Below the pieces are notes generated by a model. It did not search any database. It saw only the letters and a program-made list of their open reading frames with translations, and was not told the origin of the DNA. 44,436 nucleotides of DNA from a virus. Where the stretch lies: the IMG/VR virus record IMGVR_UViG_3300037606_000337, positions 1 through 44,436 of that record; one strand, written 5' to 3'. Both the position numbers and the translations under genes were made by a program. Each line of letters opens with the position of its first letter. Position 1 is the first letter of the stretch. Shown in pieces: positions 9,034 through 15,971 of this stretch.

Positions 9034-9199
9034 CGTTATTCTTCGGTAGGGGTTTCGGATCTAGGCTTTGCCGGTGCTCGCCGCACCAGTCTTCTTGTGA
9101 CTTGTAAGGGGAAGCGGGGAATCGACGGCATACGCCGAACCCTGGACCGTCGGGCAAGTCTTCGGGGTCGAAGAACTTGCAGGTGATGCATCTATTCAC
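9011..9199 (-). CDS. Small four-cysteine zinc-finger-like protein
   Basis: 62 residues from GTG 9199, with a GGGGG run upstream and a short overlap with the preceding gene. Cysteines are spaced CITC, then GVCRRFP, then DWCGEH: four Cys compatible with one bound zinc. The tail is acidic and histidine-rich (NNDEDHDHD). Similar CxxCxFF...CRRFP...WCGEH proteins are common in phages; their function is unknown to me. It overlaps the downstream hypothetical gene by 23 bases. Confidence 0.6.
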   Translation of the reverse strand: MNRCITCKFFDPEDLPDGPGFGVCRRFPASPYKSQEDWCGEHRQSLDPKPLPKNNDEDHDHD

Positions 9200-9482
9200 G
9201 GCCCCCGCTGACGGACTTCAGCTCAACCTCAGCTAACCCGAGGTGGAACTCAACTAGCGCGCGATCACGGACGTATTGACGCAAGTGGTCGGGGATCGCG
9301 TTCGTGATCTGCGCGCCCGCGCACAGCATCAACTGGCAGATGGCCGCGAGAACGACGGTGCGTTGGTCGTAGCCATCCGCACCCGCCAGTTGGGTGAAGG
9401 TGTTGTCGAGAGCTAATGCGAAGGCTCGTTTGCACGCGAGGAAATCACTGGCCAATTTGGCCTCAGACTTGCGCTTGCTCAT
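9192..9482 (-). CDS. Small helical hypothetical protein
   Basis: 96 residues from ATG 9482, overlapping the upstream gene's TGA as ATGA. The predicted fold is mostly helical with a hydrophobic middle (TVVLAAICQLMLCAGAQI), not clearly a membrane segment, flanked by charged ends. No family is recognised. It lies in a run of small overlapping genes between the DUF932 gene and the nuclease gene, so it is presumably an early accessory protein. Confidence 0.5.
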   Translation of the reverse strand: MSKRKSEAKLASDFLACKRAFALALDNTFTQLAGADGYDQRTVVLAAICQLMLCAGAQITNAIPDHLRQYVRDRALVEFHLGLAEVELKSVSGGRE

Positions 9483-9643
9483 ATCACTTGCTCAGGGTTA
9501 AGAAACACCGCGGCCATGAAGGCCGCGATCGAAAGGAGGGCGTAGGTGTCGCTGCGCAGGTAGTGCTGGCGCGAATCGGAGCGCGCCGCGGCGAAGGCCA
9601 ACCCCATGGCTAGCCCCGCGAGGGTGAGGGATAGGGCGTCCAC
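9479..9643 (-). CDS. Small two-helix membrane protein
   Basis: 54 residues from GTG 9643, four bases after the DUF932 stop. The longer frame up to 9919 would lie inside the DUF932 gene. There are two hydrophobic segments: ALSLTLAGLAMGLAFAA (~3-19) and YALLSIAAFMAAVFL (~33-47), separated by a charged loop (ARSDSRQHYLRSD). The layout is holin-like, but it sits in the replication operon, so an early membrane function such as host takeover is equally possible. No family is recognised. Confidence 0.5.
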   Translation of the reverse strand: MDALSLTLAGLAMGLAFAAARSDSRQHYLRSDTYALLSIAAFMAAVFLNPEQVI

Positions 9644-9647
9644 CGGG

Positions 9648-10532
9648 TTAAACCAGCTCCCGAGCGCGCTGCGCGCGTTGGCTGAGGTTGGTGAGGATGC
9701 GCAAGTTAAGCGCCGCGCCCGCGCCAGTGAGGTTCTGCTCCTCACGGCTTGAGTCGTACCCACGGTGGTGCGTGATCCAGTTCGTAGCCGCTTGGTAGGC
9801 GCCCCACAATGAGCCCGGATCAGCACCCGCGCCGGTGTAGTAGAGGTTCTCAACCATCTCAGCTTGGGCCTGAGCGCGGCTCCTGCGGATAGCGTGCTCA
9901 CCGCGCGGGAACCACTCACCGATGAGCGCTTGGAACCCGCTGTCGTTGAGGCGGGTGTCCGCCAGCGTCTGCAGCGTCGCCACGTGGGCGTCGAAACCGT
10001 CGATCTCCATGCGCAGCGCGCGCACTACCTCGATGTAGCGCTCGGTTAGTGACAGCGTGTGCCGTAGGCAAGTGGCCTTTACGTTAGCTATTCGCGTCAT
10101 GCCGTTCGTGCAAGCGAGGACTTCGTCTTGCGAGCCGATGCGCAGCGAGGTGGCACCGTCGAAACCATCCAAGAAGAACATGCGGTGCACGACCACCGAA
10201 CCAACCTTGCGTTGAGTCTTGACCTCGCCGCTGCGGCCGGTCTTTGCGCGGATTGCGATTCTTGCGCCGCCCTTCCAAGCGTCGCAGCGGACGGTGTCGG
10301 CTTGCACGTGGCCGCGGTCGATGAGCTGCTCGAACAGCTTGATCGTTACCGACGGCTGCACGAGGGTTTGGCGCGGGCCGACGAGCGCGATGGCCGCGCC
10401 GGTGTCGGAGCGGTAGGCAACCTTGCCTACATCCTTCGTGTCGGAGCGAACACCTTCGGGGGTGCGGTAGGCAACCGGGGCGTGGTGGACATCGAAGCGG
10501 AGCTCCGAGAAGCGATCTTGTGAGGTGGTCAT
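9648..10532 (-). CDS. DUF932 family protein
   Basis: 294 residues from ATG 10532 (MTTSQDRFSELRF...). The frame extends to 10619, but that extension overlaps the hairpin and palindrome region. RTPEGVRSDTKDVGKVAYRSDTGAAIALVGPRQTLVQP, DEVLACTNGMTRI and the LYYTGAGADPGSLWGAYQAATNWITHHRG region match the DUF932 family, which is common in phages and plasmids next to DNA metabolism genes. Its biochemical role is not established; a link to replication or recombination is inferred from context. It appears to begin its own transcription unit, since a 148-nt gap with a promoter-like palindrome precedes it. Confidence 0.82.
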   Translation of the reverse strand: MTTSQDRFSELRFDVHHAPVAYRTPEGVRSDTKDVGKVAYRSDTGAAIALVGPRQTLVQPSVTIKLFEQLIDRGHVQADTVRCDAWKGGARIAIRAKTGRSGEVKTQRKVGSVVVHRMFFLDGFDGATSLRIGSQDEVLACTNGMTRIANVKATCLRHTLSLTERYIEVVRALRMEIDGFDAHVATLQTLADTRLNDSGFQALIGEWFPRGEHAIRRSRAQAQAEMVENLYYTGAGADPGSLWGAYQAATNWITHHRGYDSSREEQNLTGAGAALNLRILTNLSQRAQRARELV

Positions 10533-10554
10533 GTTTTGAATCTTCAATCGGGGT

Positions 10555-10582
10555 TTGTCGCGAGCGGCGTTGCTCGCGACAA
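10555..10582 (-). promoter_or_regulatory. 10-bp perfect hairpin in the DUF932 leader
   Basis: TTGTCGCGAG (10555-10564) pairs perfectly with CTCGCGACAA (10573-10582) around an 8-nt loop. On the leftward transcript it lies in the 5' leader, about 22 nt upstream of the DUF932 start codon. No U-tract follows on either strand, so it is more likely a leader structure or protein-binding site than an intrinsic terminator. Confidence 0.45.
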
Positions 10583-10623
10583 GGGAGACACTACAGAGTC
10601 GGCAGAACTGCGCAAGCACCTTA

Positions 10624-10639
10624 AGTGAATTATTTCACT
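10624..10639 (-). promoter_or_regulatory. AT-rich palindrome with extended -10-like promoter element
   Basis: AGTGAA-TTAT-TTCACT is a perfect 6-bp inverted repeat in a locally AT-rich patch of a GC-rich genome. Read leftward it contains TGAAATAAT, close to an extended -10 (TGnTATAAT); no good -35 is seen at the expected distance (GAAGAA). It may be a promoter for DUF932 and the genes after it with an overlapping operator. Confidence 0.4.
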
Positions 10640-10680
10640 CTGCAATCGATCTTCTTCCATGCTTGGACCGAATAGGCCCT

Positions 10681-10956
10681 TCAGTTTGCTCCTGGTTTGG
10701 TTTGCTCCGCTAGCGCGTCGCGTTCGTCTAACAGCTCGGTGATCGCCTTGCCCACCATCTGCAACGCAGTCATGGGGTTGACGGGTAGTTGGTTGTAGCC
10801 GCAGCAGTCTTCAGCACCGCAGCGGCACGGCTCCATCACGCACGTTATCGCGGACGTGCCGGGCATCATCTGCAAGCTCACGATCGCGACTTCGCGACCG
10901 TGGAACTTGAAGTGGAAACGCCCGGTGACAATCGGGTCGAAGTCGGGCTTAGTCAC
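10681..10956 (-). CDS. Small hypothetical protein with cysteine cluster
   Basis: 91 residues from GTG 10956, with AAGGA about 9 nt upstream. The N-terminal half is beta-like (GRFHFKFHGREVAIVSLQMM). A cysteine cluster CVMEPCRCGAEDCCGY follows, possibly metal-binding. A C-terminal helix (MTALQMVGKAITELLDERDALAEQ) follows. I do not recognise the family. It is the last gene before the 148-nt gap that precedes DUF932. Confidence 0.55.
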   Translation of the reverse strand: MTKPDFDPIVTGRFHFKFHGREVAIVSLQMMPGTSAITCVMEPCRCGAEDCCGYNQLPVNPMTALQMVGKAITELLDERDALAEQTKPGAN

Positions 10957-10961
10957 TTGAC

Positions 10962-11396
10962 TTAGTCCTTGATCGCGCAGCTCGGTGGCGCGATCGCAAG
11001 CACCGGAGTCCAGGGCTTCAGGTTGTCGCGCGAAAGCAGGGCGCCAATCATCTCGGCAGCCTTCTTCATCGCGGCGATCTCAGCGTCCACGAGCTTGTCC
11101 ACCCATTGGATACCGCCCGCGCGGATGCGTGCGCGCATCGCAATCAGAACGCAGCTTTCTTGACTCTGCAGAAACGCCAACTGCAACCCGGCTGCTTCGC
11201 CATCGGTAAGCCCGCGGTAGTGCAAGTTCATCAACGAGCGCGGGCAGGCGCGTTCGACGGTACCAGAGTCGCGCTCCCTCAGATACGGGAGGTGTCCGCC
11301 CGGCTCTTTGTCGAGCCCCGCCGTCGAGCCTCGGGGGAACACTTCGCCCGCATTCGTCCCACTGAGCTTCTCATCGGTCTTCTTCATGTCATCCAT
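10962..11396 (-). CDS. Hypothetical protein with chimeric C-terminus
   Basis: 144 residues from ATG 11396, sharing bases with the SNF2 stop (TGATG) and preceded by AAGGAG about 10 nt upstream. The middle is helical (DGEAAGLQLAFLQSQESCVLIAMRARI...). The last ~21 codons before the stop are the antisense of a 63-bp segment (10971-11033) that also occurs at 36318-36380 inside a virion gene, with one mismatch. The C-terminal residues (~122-142) therefore appear to derive from a DNA duplication rather than from this gene's own ancestry. I do not recognise the N-terminal family; the function is unknown. Confidence 0.6.
   Translation of the reverse strand: MDDMKKTDEKLSGTNAGEVFPRGSTAGLDKEPGGHLPYLRERDSGTVERACPRSLMNLHYRGLTDGEAAGLQLAFLQSQESCVLIAMRARIRAGGIQWVDKLVDAEIAAMKKAAEMIGALLSRDNLKPWTPVLAIAPPSCAIKD
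10971..11033. repeat. 63-bp duplicated segment, copy A
   Basis: 62 of 63 bases match 36318-36380 in the same orientation on the plus strand; the only difference is G at 10988 versus A at 36335. Homology ends sharply on the left (T at 10970, A at 36317) and fades on the right after 11033. Here it codes, in antisense, the end of the leftward 144-residue protein gene. Confidence 0.95.
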
Positions 11397-12691
11397 CAGC
11401 CTAGCACTCCTTGTATTGCTGCTGTCTTACGCCGCAGCGCGCGCATGATGATCTCATCAACTGTGCCGTGCAGCGATGCAAAGCGCACGCGACACGGCTT
11501 GGTCTGTCCGATGCGGTAAATGCGATCGCGTGCTTGAGCGTTGTCGCCGGGCACAAACGAGCATTCCGCGAATATCACGTCGTCGCTGGCGGTGAGGGTC
11601 ACGCCAGCACCGCCCGCAACGATCTGGCACACCGCGACGCGCACGCTATCAGTTGTCTGGAACAACTCCACCGCGCGAGTGCGCTGCTTGGCGGGCGTGT
11701 CGCCTGTGATGCAAACGACGCCGAAGCGCTTCAGTCGATCGCGCAAAACGTGGGCTACGGCCTTGTGGTGGCAGAAGATCACACGCTTCGCTTTCGGGTC
11801 GTCGCGCAGTTCCATATCAACCAACTCAGCTACTAGCGGCGCTTTCATCTCACCGCAGCGGCGGCGGTAGCTAGCTAAGTCGGTGTCGTCGAGCAGCACG
11901 CGGAACGCTTGCTCGATCGACGTGGCAGCCGCCAACTGCTCGACCGCTTCGGTGGTCAGCACACCGTCAAGGTTGAGCATCTCGTGCGGCAGCCGCGCGT
12001 GCAACGTGATCTCCTCATGCCGCAGCGGCGGCAAGTCAAGCTCCTCACTCTTCAGACGGCGCAGCATCTTGCCCGCCATGCGAGCGCGTAGGTCGGTGAG
12101 GTTGCGCGTCCCAACGATACGGACGCCGTCGCCGTAGTTGCTCGGCACGAGGATGCAGTAGCGTTCGCGGAAGCTGTCGAAGTCCTCGGGGAACTCGTCG
12201 GGCCACAACCCGCTGAGCATGCGCCACATGTCCGTAGGCCACGATGGCATCGGCGTGCCCGTCAGCGCCCAAACGTATTGCGCGGGCGGCACAAGCTCAC
12301 CGAAGAACGCATCGGCCTTCTTACCCGCACGCCCGCGCAGCATGTGAACTTCATCACCGATGAGCAGATCAGGCGCGAACGCTTCGAGCTGCGCCATGAT
12401 GTTGGCGCTGAGCAGCATCCCGTGCGTAGTGACAATCAAGTCGGTGTCGGGGGCATACTTGTCACGTCCCGCCGCAAGCACCGCCACCTTGCGGTTGGTC
12501 CAGACCTCAGCTTCGCGCGCCCAGTTGTAGAGCACGACGGTCGGGCACACGACGACGATAGCGCGCGCGATCATGTCACCGGCGACGAGCGCGGAGATGG
12601 TCTTGCCGAGACCTTGGTCGTCAAAGAACCCGGCACGGTGGCGCGCCATCAGCCAAGGCAACGCGGTGGCTTGGTGGGGGTATAGGTTCAC
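11396..12691 (-). CDS. SNF2-family DNA helicase/translocase
   Basis: 431 residues from GTG 12691, overlapping the HNH stop as GTGA. Superfamily 2 motifs are in order: Q-like LYPHQATALPWLM; Walker A DDQGLGKTISAL; Ia VVCPTVVLYNW; II GDEVHML (DEVH box); III ALTGTPMPSWPTDMW; V QIVAGGAGVTLTASDDVIF; VI QARDRIYRIGQTKPC. The two RecA lobes are close together, with no large insertion, like the compact SMARCAL1-like phage enzymes. It probably remodels forks or displaces proteins on phage DNA, working with the RecD-like helicase and polymerase of the same operon. The family call is secure; the role is inferred. Confidence 0.93.
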   Translation of the reverse strand: MNLYPHQATALPWLMARHRAGFFDDQGLGKTISALVAGDMIARAIVVVCPTVVLYNWAREAEVWTNRKVAVLAAGRDKYAPDTDLIVTTHGMLLSANIMAQLEAFAPDLLIGDEVHMLRGRAGKKADAFFGELVPPAQYVWALTGTPMPSWPTDMWRMLSGLWPDEFPEDFDSFRERYCILVPSNYGDGVRIVGTRNLTDLRARMAGKMLRRLKSEELDLPPLRHEEITLHARLPHEMLNLDGVLTTEAVEQLAAATSIEQAFRVLLDDTDLASYRRRCGEMKAPLVAELVDMELRDDPKAKRVIFCHHKAVAHVLRDRLKRFGVVCITGDTPAKQRTRAVELFQTTDSVRVAVCQIVAGGAGVTLTASDDVIFAECSFVPGDNAQARDRIYRIGQTKPCRVRFASLHGTVDEIIMRALRRKTAAIQGVLG

Positions 12692-13527
12692 TTTGCCCTC
12701 GCTCGGCGGGCTTTCTTCCGAGCTTTGATCTCCTCGTGGTTTGCTTCGCGGTAGGCTTTATCCCGAGCTATGAGCTCCTCGCGGTTTGCTTCGCGGTAGG
12801 CTTTCTTCTGCGCTTTGATCTCCTCGTGGTTTGCTTCGCGGTAGGCTTTCATCCTCGCTTTGATCTCCTCGGGGTTTGCTTCGCGGTAGGCTTTCACCCG
12901 AGCTATGAGCTCCTCGCGGTTTGCTTCGCGGTAGGCTTTCATCCTCGCTTTGATCTCCTCGGGGTTTGCTTCGCGGTAGGCTTTCTTCTGCGCTTTGATC
13001 TCCTCGTGGTTTGCTTCGCGGTAGGCTTTCGCCTGAGCTGTGATCTCCTCGTGGTTTGCTTCGCGGTAGGCTTTCATCCTCGCTTCGATCTCCTCGCGGT
13101 TTGCTTCGCGGTAGGCTTTCGCCTTCGCTTTGGTGCAAGCGATGCACTGCCTACCCCCTCCCCTATTGTAGGTGAGGTTCCCGGCCACCATCGGATGTAG
13201 CCCCGCTCTGCACATACCACTACCTAGGTAAACGTCTCCCCGGCGCACGTTCTCCAAAGGCGAGACTTCCTCAAGGTGTCGAGGGTTGACACAACAGCGC
13301 ACGCGACACAAGTGGTCGAGCTGTTTACCCGCAGCGATGGGCCGCCTGTGGTAGTCCATGAAGTTGGCCCGGTGGGCTAGTATCGTCACTTCTACCCCGG
13401 CCAGGGTGGCATGGAAGCTCCCGTAGCCGTCGTGTGATTGGTACTTGTTCCACAAGTGGCAGCCGCCATTGACATCGTAGTCGATGCGCTCGTTCCACCA
13501 CTCAGGGCCTCGCTCGGCGTTGCTCAT
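12688..13527 (-). CDS. HNH endonuclease with nine-fold 15-residue repeat tail
   Basis: 279 residues from ATG 13527. The HNH_3-type core is at residues ~20-98: GGCHLWNKY, AHRANFMDYH, LDHLCRVRCCVNPRHLEEVSP (D71-H72, N81, H84). A zinc-ribbon-like CraGLH...CIAC follows (C106, H111, C128, C131). Residues 137-271 are nine tandem copies of KAYREANxEExxAxx, highly charged and probably one long helix or coiled coil. The gene ends in KARRARAK. HNH proteins of this type are often free-standing homing endonucleases in phages. It opens the leftward operon, with no clear Shine-Dalgarno and AT-rich DNA upstream. Whether it still cuts cannot be told from sequence. Confidence 0.88.
   Translation of the reverse strand: MSNAERGPEWWNERIDYDVNGGCHLWNKYQSHDGYGSFHATLAGVEVTILAHRANFMDYHRRPIAAGKQLDHLCRVRCCVNPRHLEEVSPLENVRRGDVYLGSGMCRAGLHPMVAGNLTYNRGGGRQCIACTKAKAKAYREANREEIEARMKAYREANHEEITAQAKAYREANHEEIKAQKKAYREANPEEIKARMKAYREANREELIARVKAYREANPEEIKARMKAYREANHEEIKAQKKAYREANREELIARDKAYREANHEEIKARKKARRARAK
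12715..13119 (-). repeat. Nine 45-bp tandem coding repeats in HNH gene
   Basis: Nine in-frame 45-bp units encode KAYREANxEExxAxx. The first ~21 bases of each unit are nearly invariant; variation is confined mostly to residue 8 (H, R or P) and residues 11-15. Two unit variants recur (..PEEIKARM and ..HEEIKAQK), suggesting expansion by slippage or unequal exchange in blocks. Confidence 0.95.
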
Positions 13528-13690
13528 GGTGAAGAAGGTAACCGGTGGGTGAATAATATCAACCCCCCTACATCTAGCGGCTAGCTAGTGGCCTTGGCCC
13601 GAGTAAAAGGAACGGCCCGCCGAAGCGGGCCGCACCAACTGAGGAGACCAAAGCAAGCCGGGTGAGCAACCCGGAAGGACCACGTTAGCT
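13528..13690. promoter_or_regulatory. Divergent intergenic region between the two operons
   Basis: This 163-nt gap separates the leftward and rightward operons and must hold, or lie near, their promoters. Leftward, TATTAT (13558-13553) is a fair -10 match in an AT-rich patch, but no good -35 is seen. CTAGC-G-GCTAG (around 13574-13584) is a short palindrome. Rightward, I see no convincing sigma70 promoter. A second hairpin, CCGGGT (13658-13663)/ACCCGG (13669-13674), lies just before the AGGA (13676-13679) Shine-Dalgarno of the primase-helicase gene. Confidence 0.5.
13613..13632 (-). terminator. Leftward intrinsic terminator upstream of the leftward operon
   Basis: CGGCCCGC (13613-13620) and GCGGGCCG (13625-13632) form an 8-bp perfect stem. 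On the minus strand the loop is UUCG closed by C-G, an extra-stable tetraloop, followed by GTTCCTTTTACTC, a U-rich tract. This is a good leftward rho-independent terminator, placed ahead of the first leftward gene, so it would stop transcripts arriving from inside the primase gene. Confidence 0.55.
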
Positions 13691-15766
13691 ATGACAGACC
13701 AAGACCACAAGTATCCACCGGCTGAGTTGATGATGCTCAAGCGCTGGATCGTTGCCGACCAGACCAAGAAGCCGATTCCCGGCACAGCGGCGCAGGACCC
13801 CGCGCACTGGATGAGCTACGACGCGGCTTACCAAAAGCTGCAAGACAACCCGCAAGCCGTGCATCTCGGCTTCAGCTTCTTCGAGGGTGTGGAGCGCGCG
13901 GGATACTGCCTCGTGTGCATCGACCTCGATAGTTGCTTCGACCCCGAGCGCAAGCTGAAGGGCTGGGCGCAGCAGATCGTCGACCACTACACGAGCTACA
14001 CCGAGCGCAGCGCGAGTGGGGAAGGTCTCCACGTCTTCCTTTGGGTCGGCGGTGAAAACGCCGACTACCCGAGCACGAAGCACTACGTTGACGGCAAGAA
14101 CGGCGACGCACTGAAGCAACCGCAGATCCAGGTCATCGGCGGCAACAAGGCGGGGTATGTCGCGATCACCGGGGATCTCTACGAGCGCGTGCCCGATCGC
14201 ATCACCGAGCACGATAGCTTGAACTGGCTGCGCGGTGCTTACCCGCCCGGCGGTGGGCGTGAGGTGGATGAGAACAAGAAGGTGCTTGAGCCAAGCTGGA
14301 AGGACGACAAGCCGGAGTTCACCGCGGTCGCCAAGCAGCTCGATGCGATGGGTGAGGACGTTGCCAATCTGCGCATAGGCAAGTGGACCAGCATCCGCGA
14401 CCTTGACGGCACGCAGCACTACGAGAGCGCGAGCGAAGCCTACTTCGCACTCGTTCACAAAGTGCTCAAGCTCTTCAACCGCGACGGCCACCGAACGCTT
14501 GAGTTCATGCTGTCCGAGTTCACGGGCACTTGGGGCGCCGGAACGGTCGAGTGCAGCGTTGAATCGGCGAAGTACGGCATTGAGGACTGGGTAGCCAATC
14601 GCGTGAAGAAGGCTACGGCGGTCACCCACGAAGAGCGGCCCAACTTCGTGATTGAGAAGGTGCTGAGCGACCTATTTGGCGAGGCTGAGGAAGTTGAGGA
14701 AGACGACCTAGGCTTCCTTCAGCCCGGCCCGTTCCGCATCAAGTTCGGTGGAGCAATTACGTTCATGGTCAATGGCTTGGTGCCTGCTACCGGAGTCGTG
14801 CAGTTCTACGGCAAGCCGAAGCACGGCAAGAGCCAAGTAATCCTGAGTCTCATCACCGCCGTCGCGAGCGGGGCTGAGACGTGTTGGGGGCAACGCGTGT
14901 TCATCCACGGCCCCGTGCTCGTGCTCGTTGGCGAGGACCATCACGGCGTCGCCAAGCGCACGTTGGCGCAGGAACTCGTCAGTGAGGTGGGGCTAGGCGC
15001 GGGTCAGCCAGACTTGCCGATCTACCTCACCGTCAGACCGGGCAATGTCACCGACGCTGCGGGCATCGCACGGCTCAACGCGCAGTGTGAGGCGATCAGG
15101 CCGGTGATGATCGTGCTCGATACCCAGATCGCGAACGCGGGCAACCTCGACGAGAACGACACGCAGGCGATGTCGGGCCTCATGAAGCTCGCTGAGGGCT
15201 TCAGTTTCAAGTTCAACTGCTTGGTCGCCCTCGTGCACCACACGGCCAAGAGCGGGCGCGGTGGGGCGCGTGGCAGCAGCGTGCAAGCGGGAGCTGTGTC
15301 CGCTGACTTCGAGTGCATCATCTCGGGCAAGGGCTTCGTCCGCCTGATTCCCCGGAACGCAAAGAACTGGCAAGCGCGAGACGAGATGCGGCTCGCGATC
15401 GAGACCCGGGAAGTTGGCTTCGACCCTGACGGCGAGCCTGAGCATTCACCGGCTATCGACTTCCGGGTAGACCCTTCAGCCGCTGAGTCGCTGCCTGTCG
15501 ACGATCCCAAGCCACCGGCTGAAGTCGGAACAGCCACCGGCGACGCCCCCGAGATCGCGCTCGTCATGTTCACGATCGAGAACGGTCGAGCGCTGCGGGC
15601 TGAGGTGGCCAAGCACATGCATGAGCTTGGTTACCTGAGCACGGGCACGACTGACGCATTACGCTACCTCGAAAAGAAGCTCGTTGAAGCGGGCAAGCTC
15701 ACCGTCGACTCAAGCAAGGTTAGGGGCGACTCGGGGGTGGTTTATGGGGCCCAAAGTGACAGGTAA
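13691..15766 (+). CDS. Primase-polymerase fused to RepA-like AAA ATPase (replicative primase-helicase)
   Basis: 691 residues from ATG 13691, with AGGA about 11 nt upstream. The N-terminal ~200 residues resemble the prim-pol domain of NrS-1-like phage enzymes: VCIDLDSCFD (D78, D80), then YTERSASGEGLHVFLWVGG (H114), and QIQVIGG. The C-terminal half is a RecA-fold ATPase of the RepA/AAA_25 type: Walker A GKPKHGKS (374-381), LVGEDHHGV, Walker B PVMIVLDTQ, and LVALVHHTAKSGRGGARGSS. The last ~100 residues look like a winged-helix region (EVAKHMHELGYLSTGTTDALRYL). It likely primes and unwinds phage DNA for the family A polymerase encoded in the opposite arm. Confidence 0.88.
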   Translation: MTDQDHKYPPAELMMLKRWIVADQTKKPIPGTAAQDPAHWMSYDAAYQKLQDNPQAVHLGFSFFEGVERAGYCLVCIDLDSCFDPERKLKGWAQQIVDHYTSYTERSASGEGLHVFLWVGGENADYPSTKHYVDGKNGDALKQPQIQVIGGNKAGYVAITGDLYERVPDRITEHDSLNWLRGAYPPGGGREVDENKKVLEPSWKDDKPEFTAVAKQLDAMGEDVANLRIGKWTSIRDLDGTQHYESASEAYFALVHKVLKLFNRDGHRTLEFMLSEFTGTWGAGTVECSVESAKYGIEDWVANRVKKATAVTHEERPNFVIEKVLSDLFGEAEEVEEDDLGFLQPGPFRIKFGGAITFMVNGLVPATGVVQFYGKPKHGKSQVILSLITAVASGAETCWGQRVFIHGPVLVLVGEDHHGVAKRTLAQELVSEVGLGAGQPDLPIYLTVRPGNVTDAAGIARLNAQCEAIRPVMIVLDTQIANAGNLDENDTQAMSGLMKLAEGFSFKFNCLVALVHHTAKSGRGGARGSSVQAGAVSADFECIISGKGFVRLIPRNAKNWQARDEMRLAIETREVGFDPDGEPEHSPAIDFRVDPSAAESLPVDDPKPPAEVGTATGDAPEIALVMFTIENGRALRAEVAKHMHELGYLSTGTTDALRYLEKKLVEAGKLTVDSSKVRGDSGVVYGAQSDR

Positions 15767-15971
15767 AAGTGAGTGGGGGCGCTTGAGCGGGACACTTCAG
15801 TTTACCTTTCTCGCAACTCCTTACGCTGCAAGCACTAAGCACGAGTGGGGGGTCAGTGGGAATAGACGGGTAACCCCTATAGAAGAGAGAGTGTGTGTGA
15901 AGTGCGTGGAGGGAGAGACGGAGTCTCCCCCCAGAGCGTCAACACTCACTCACGAGGGGATGAAAAGTTGA
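15747..15971 (+). CDS. Doubtful small ORF in a compositionally odd gap
   Basis: 74 codons from ATG 15747 (MGPKVTGKSEW...), overlapping the primase-helicase end. Its TGA (15969-15971) overlaps the TTG start of the nuclease gene, which is the only argument for translation. The codon use and composition (runs of GTGTGTG, GAGAGAG, CTCACTCACT) are unlike neighbouring genes, and the protein matches nothing I know. The segment may instead be untranslated leader or regulatory DNA; GGGAGA and TCTCCC near 15911-15930 can form a small hairpin. Confidence 0.25.
   Translation, partial: GPKVTGKSEWGRLSGTLQFTFLATPYAASTKHEWGVSGNRRVTPIEERVCVKCVEGETESPPRASTLTHEGMKS

Noticed and set aside
12715-13119. Regular 45-bp repeat array that could suggest a CRISPR array
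   Set aside because: Units are directly adjacent with no unique spacers and are in frame, coding a 15-residue protein repeat in the HNH gene.
12736-13200. Plus-strand frame of 154 codons with VCFAVGF repeats
   Set aside because: It is the reverse reading of the coding repeats in the HNH gene and has no independent support.
13685-14629. Minus-strand frame of 314 codons opposite the primase-helicase gene
   Set aside because: Antisense shadow of the prim-pol domain; no Shine-Dalgarno or protein motif, and it conflicts with a clear plus-strand gene.
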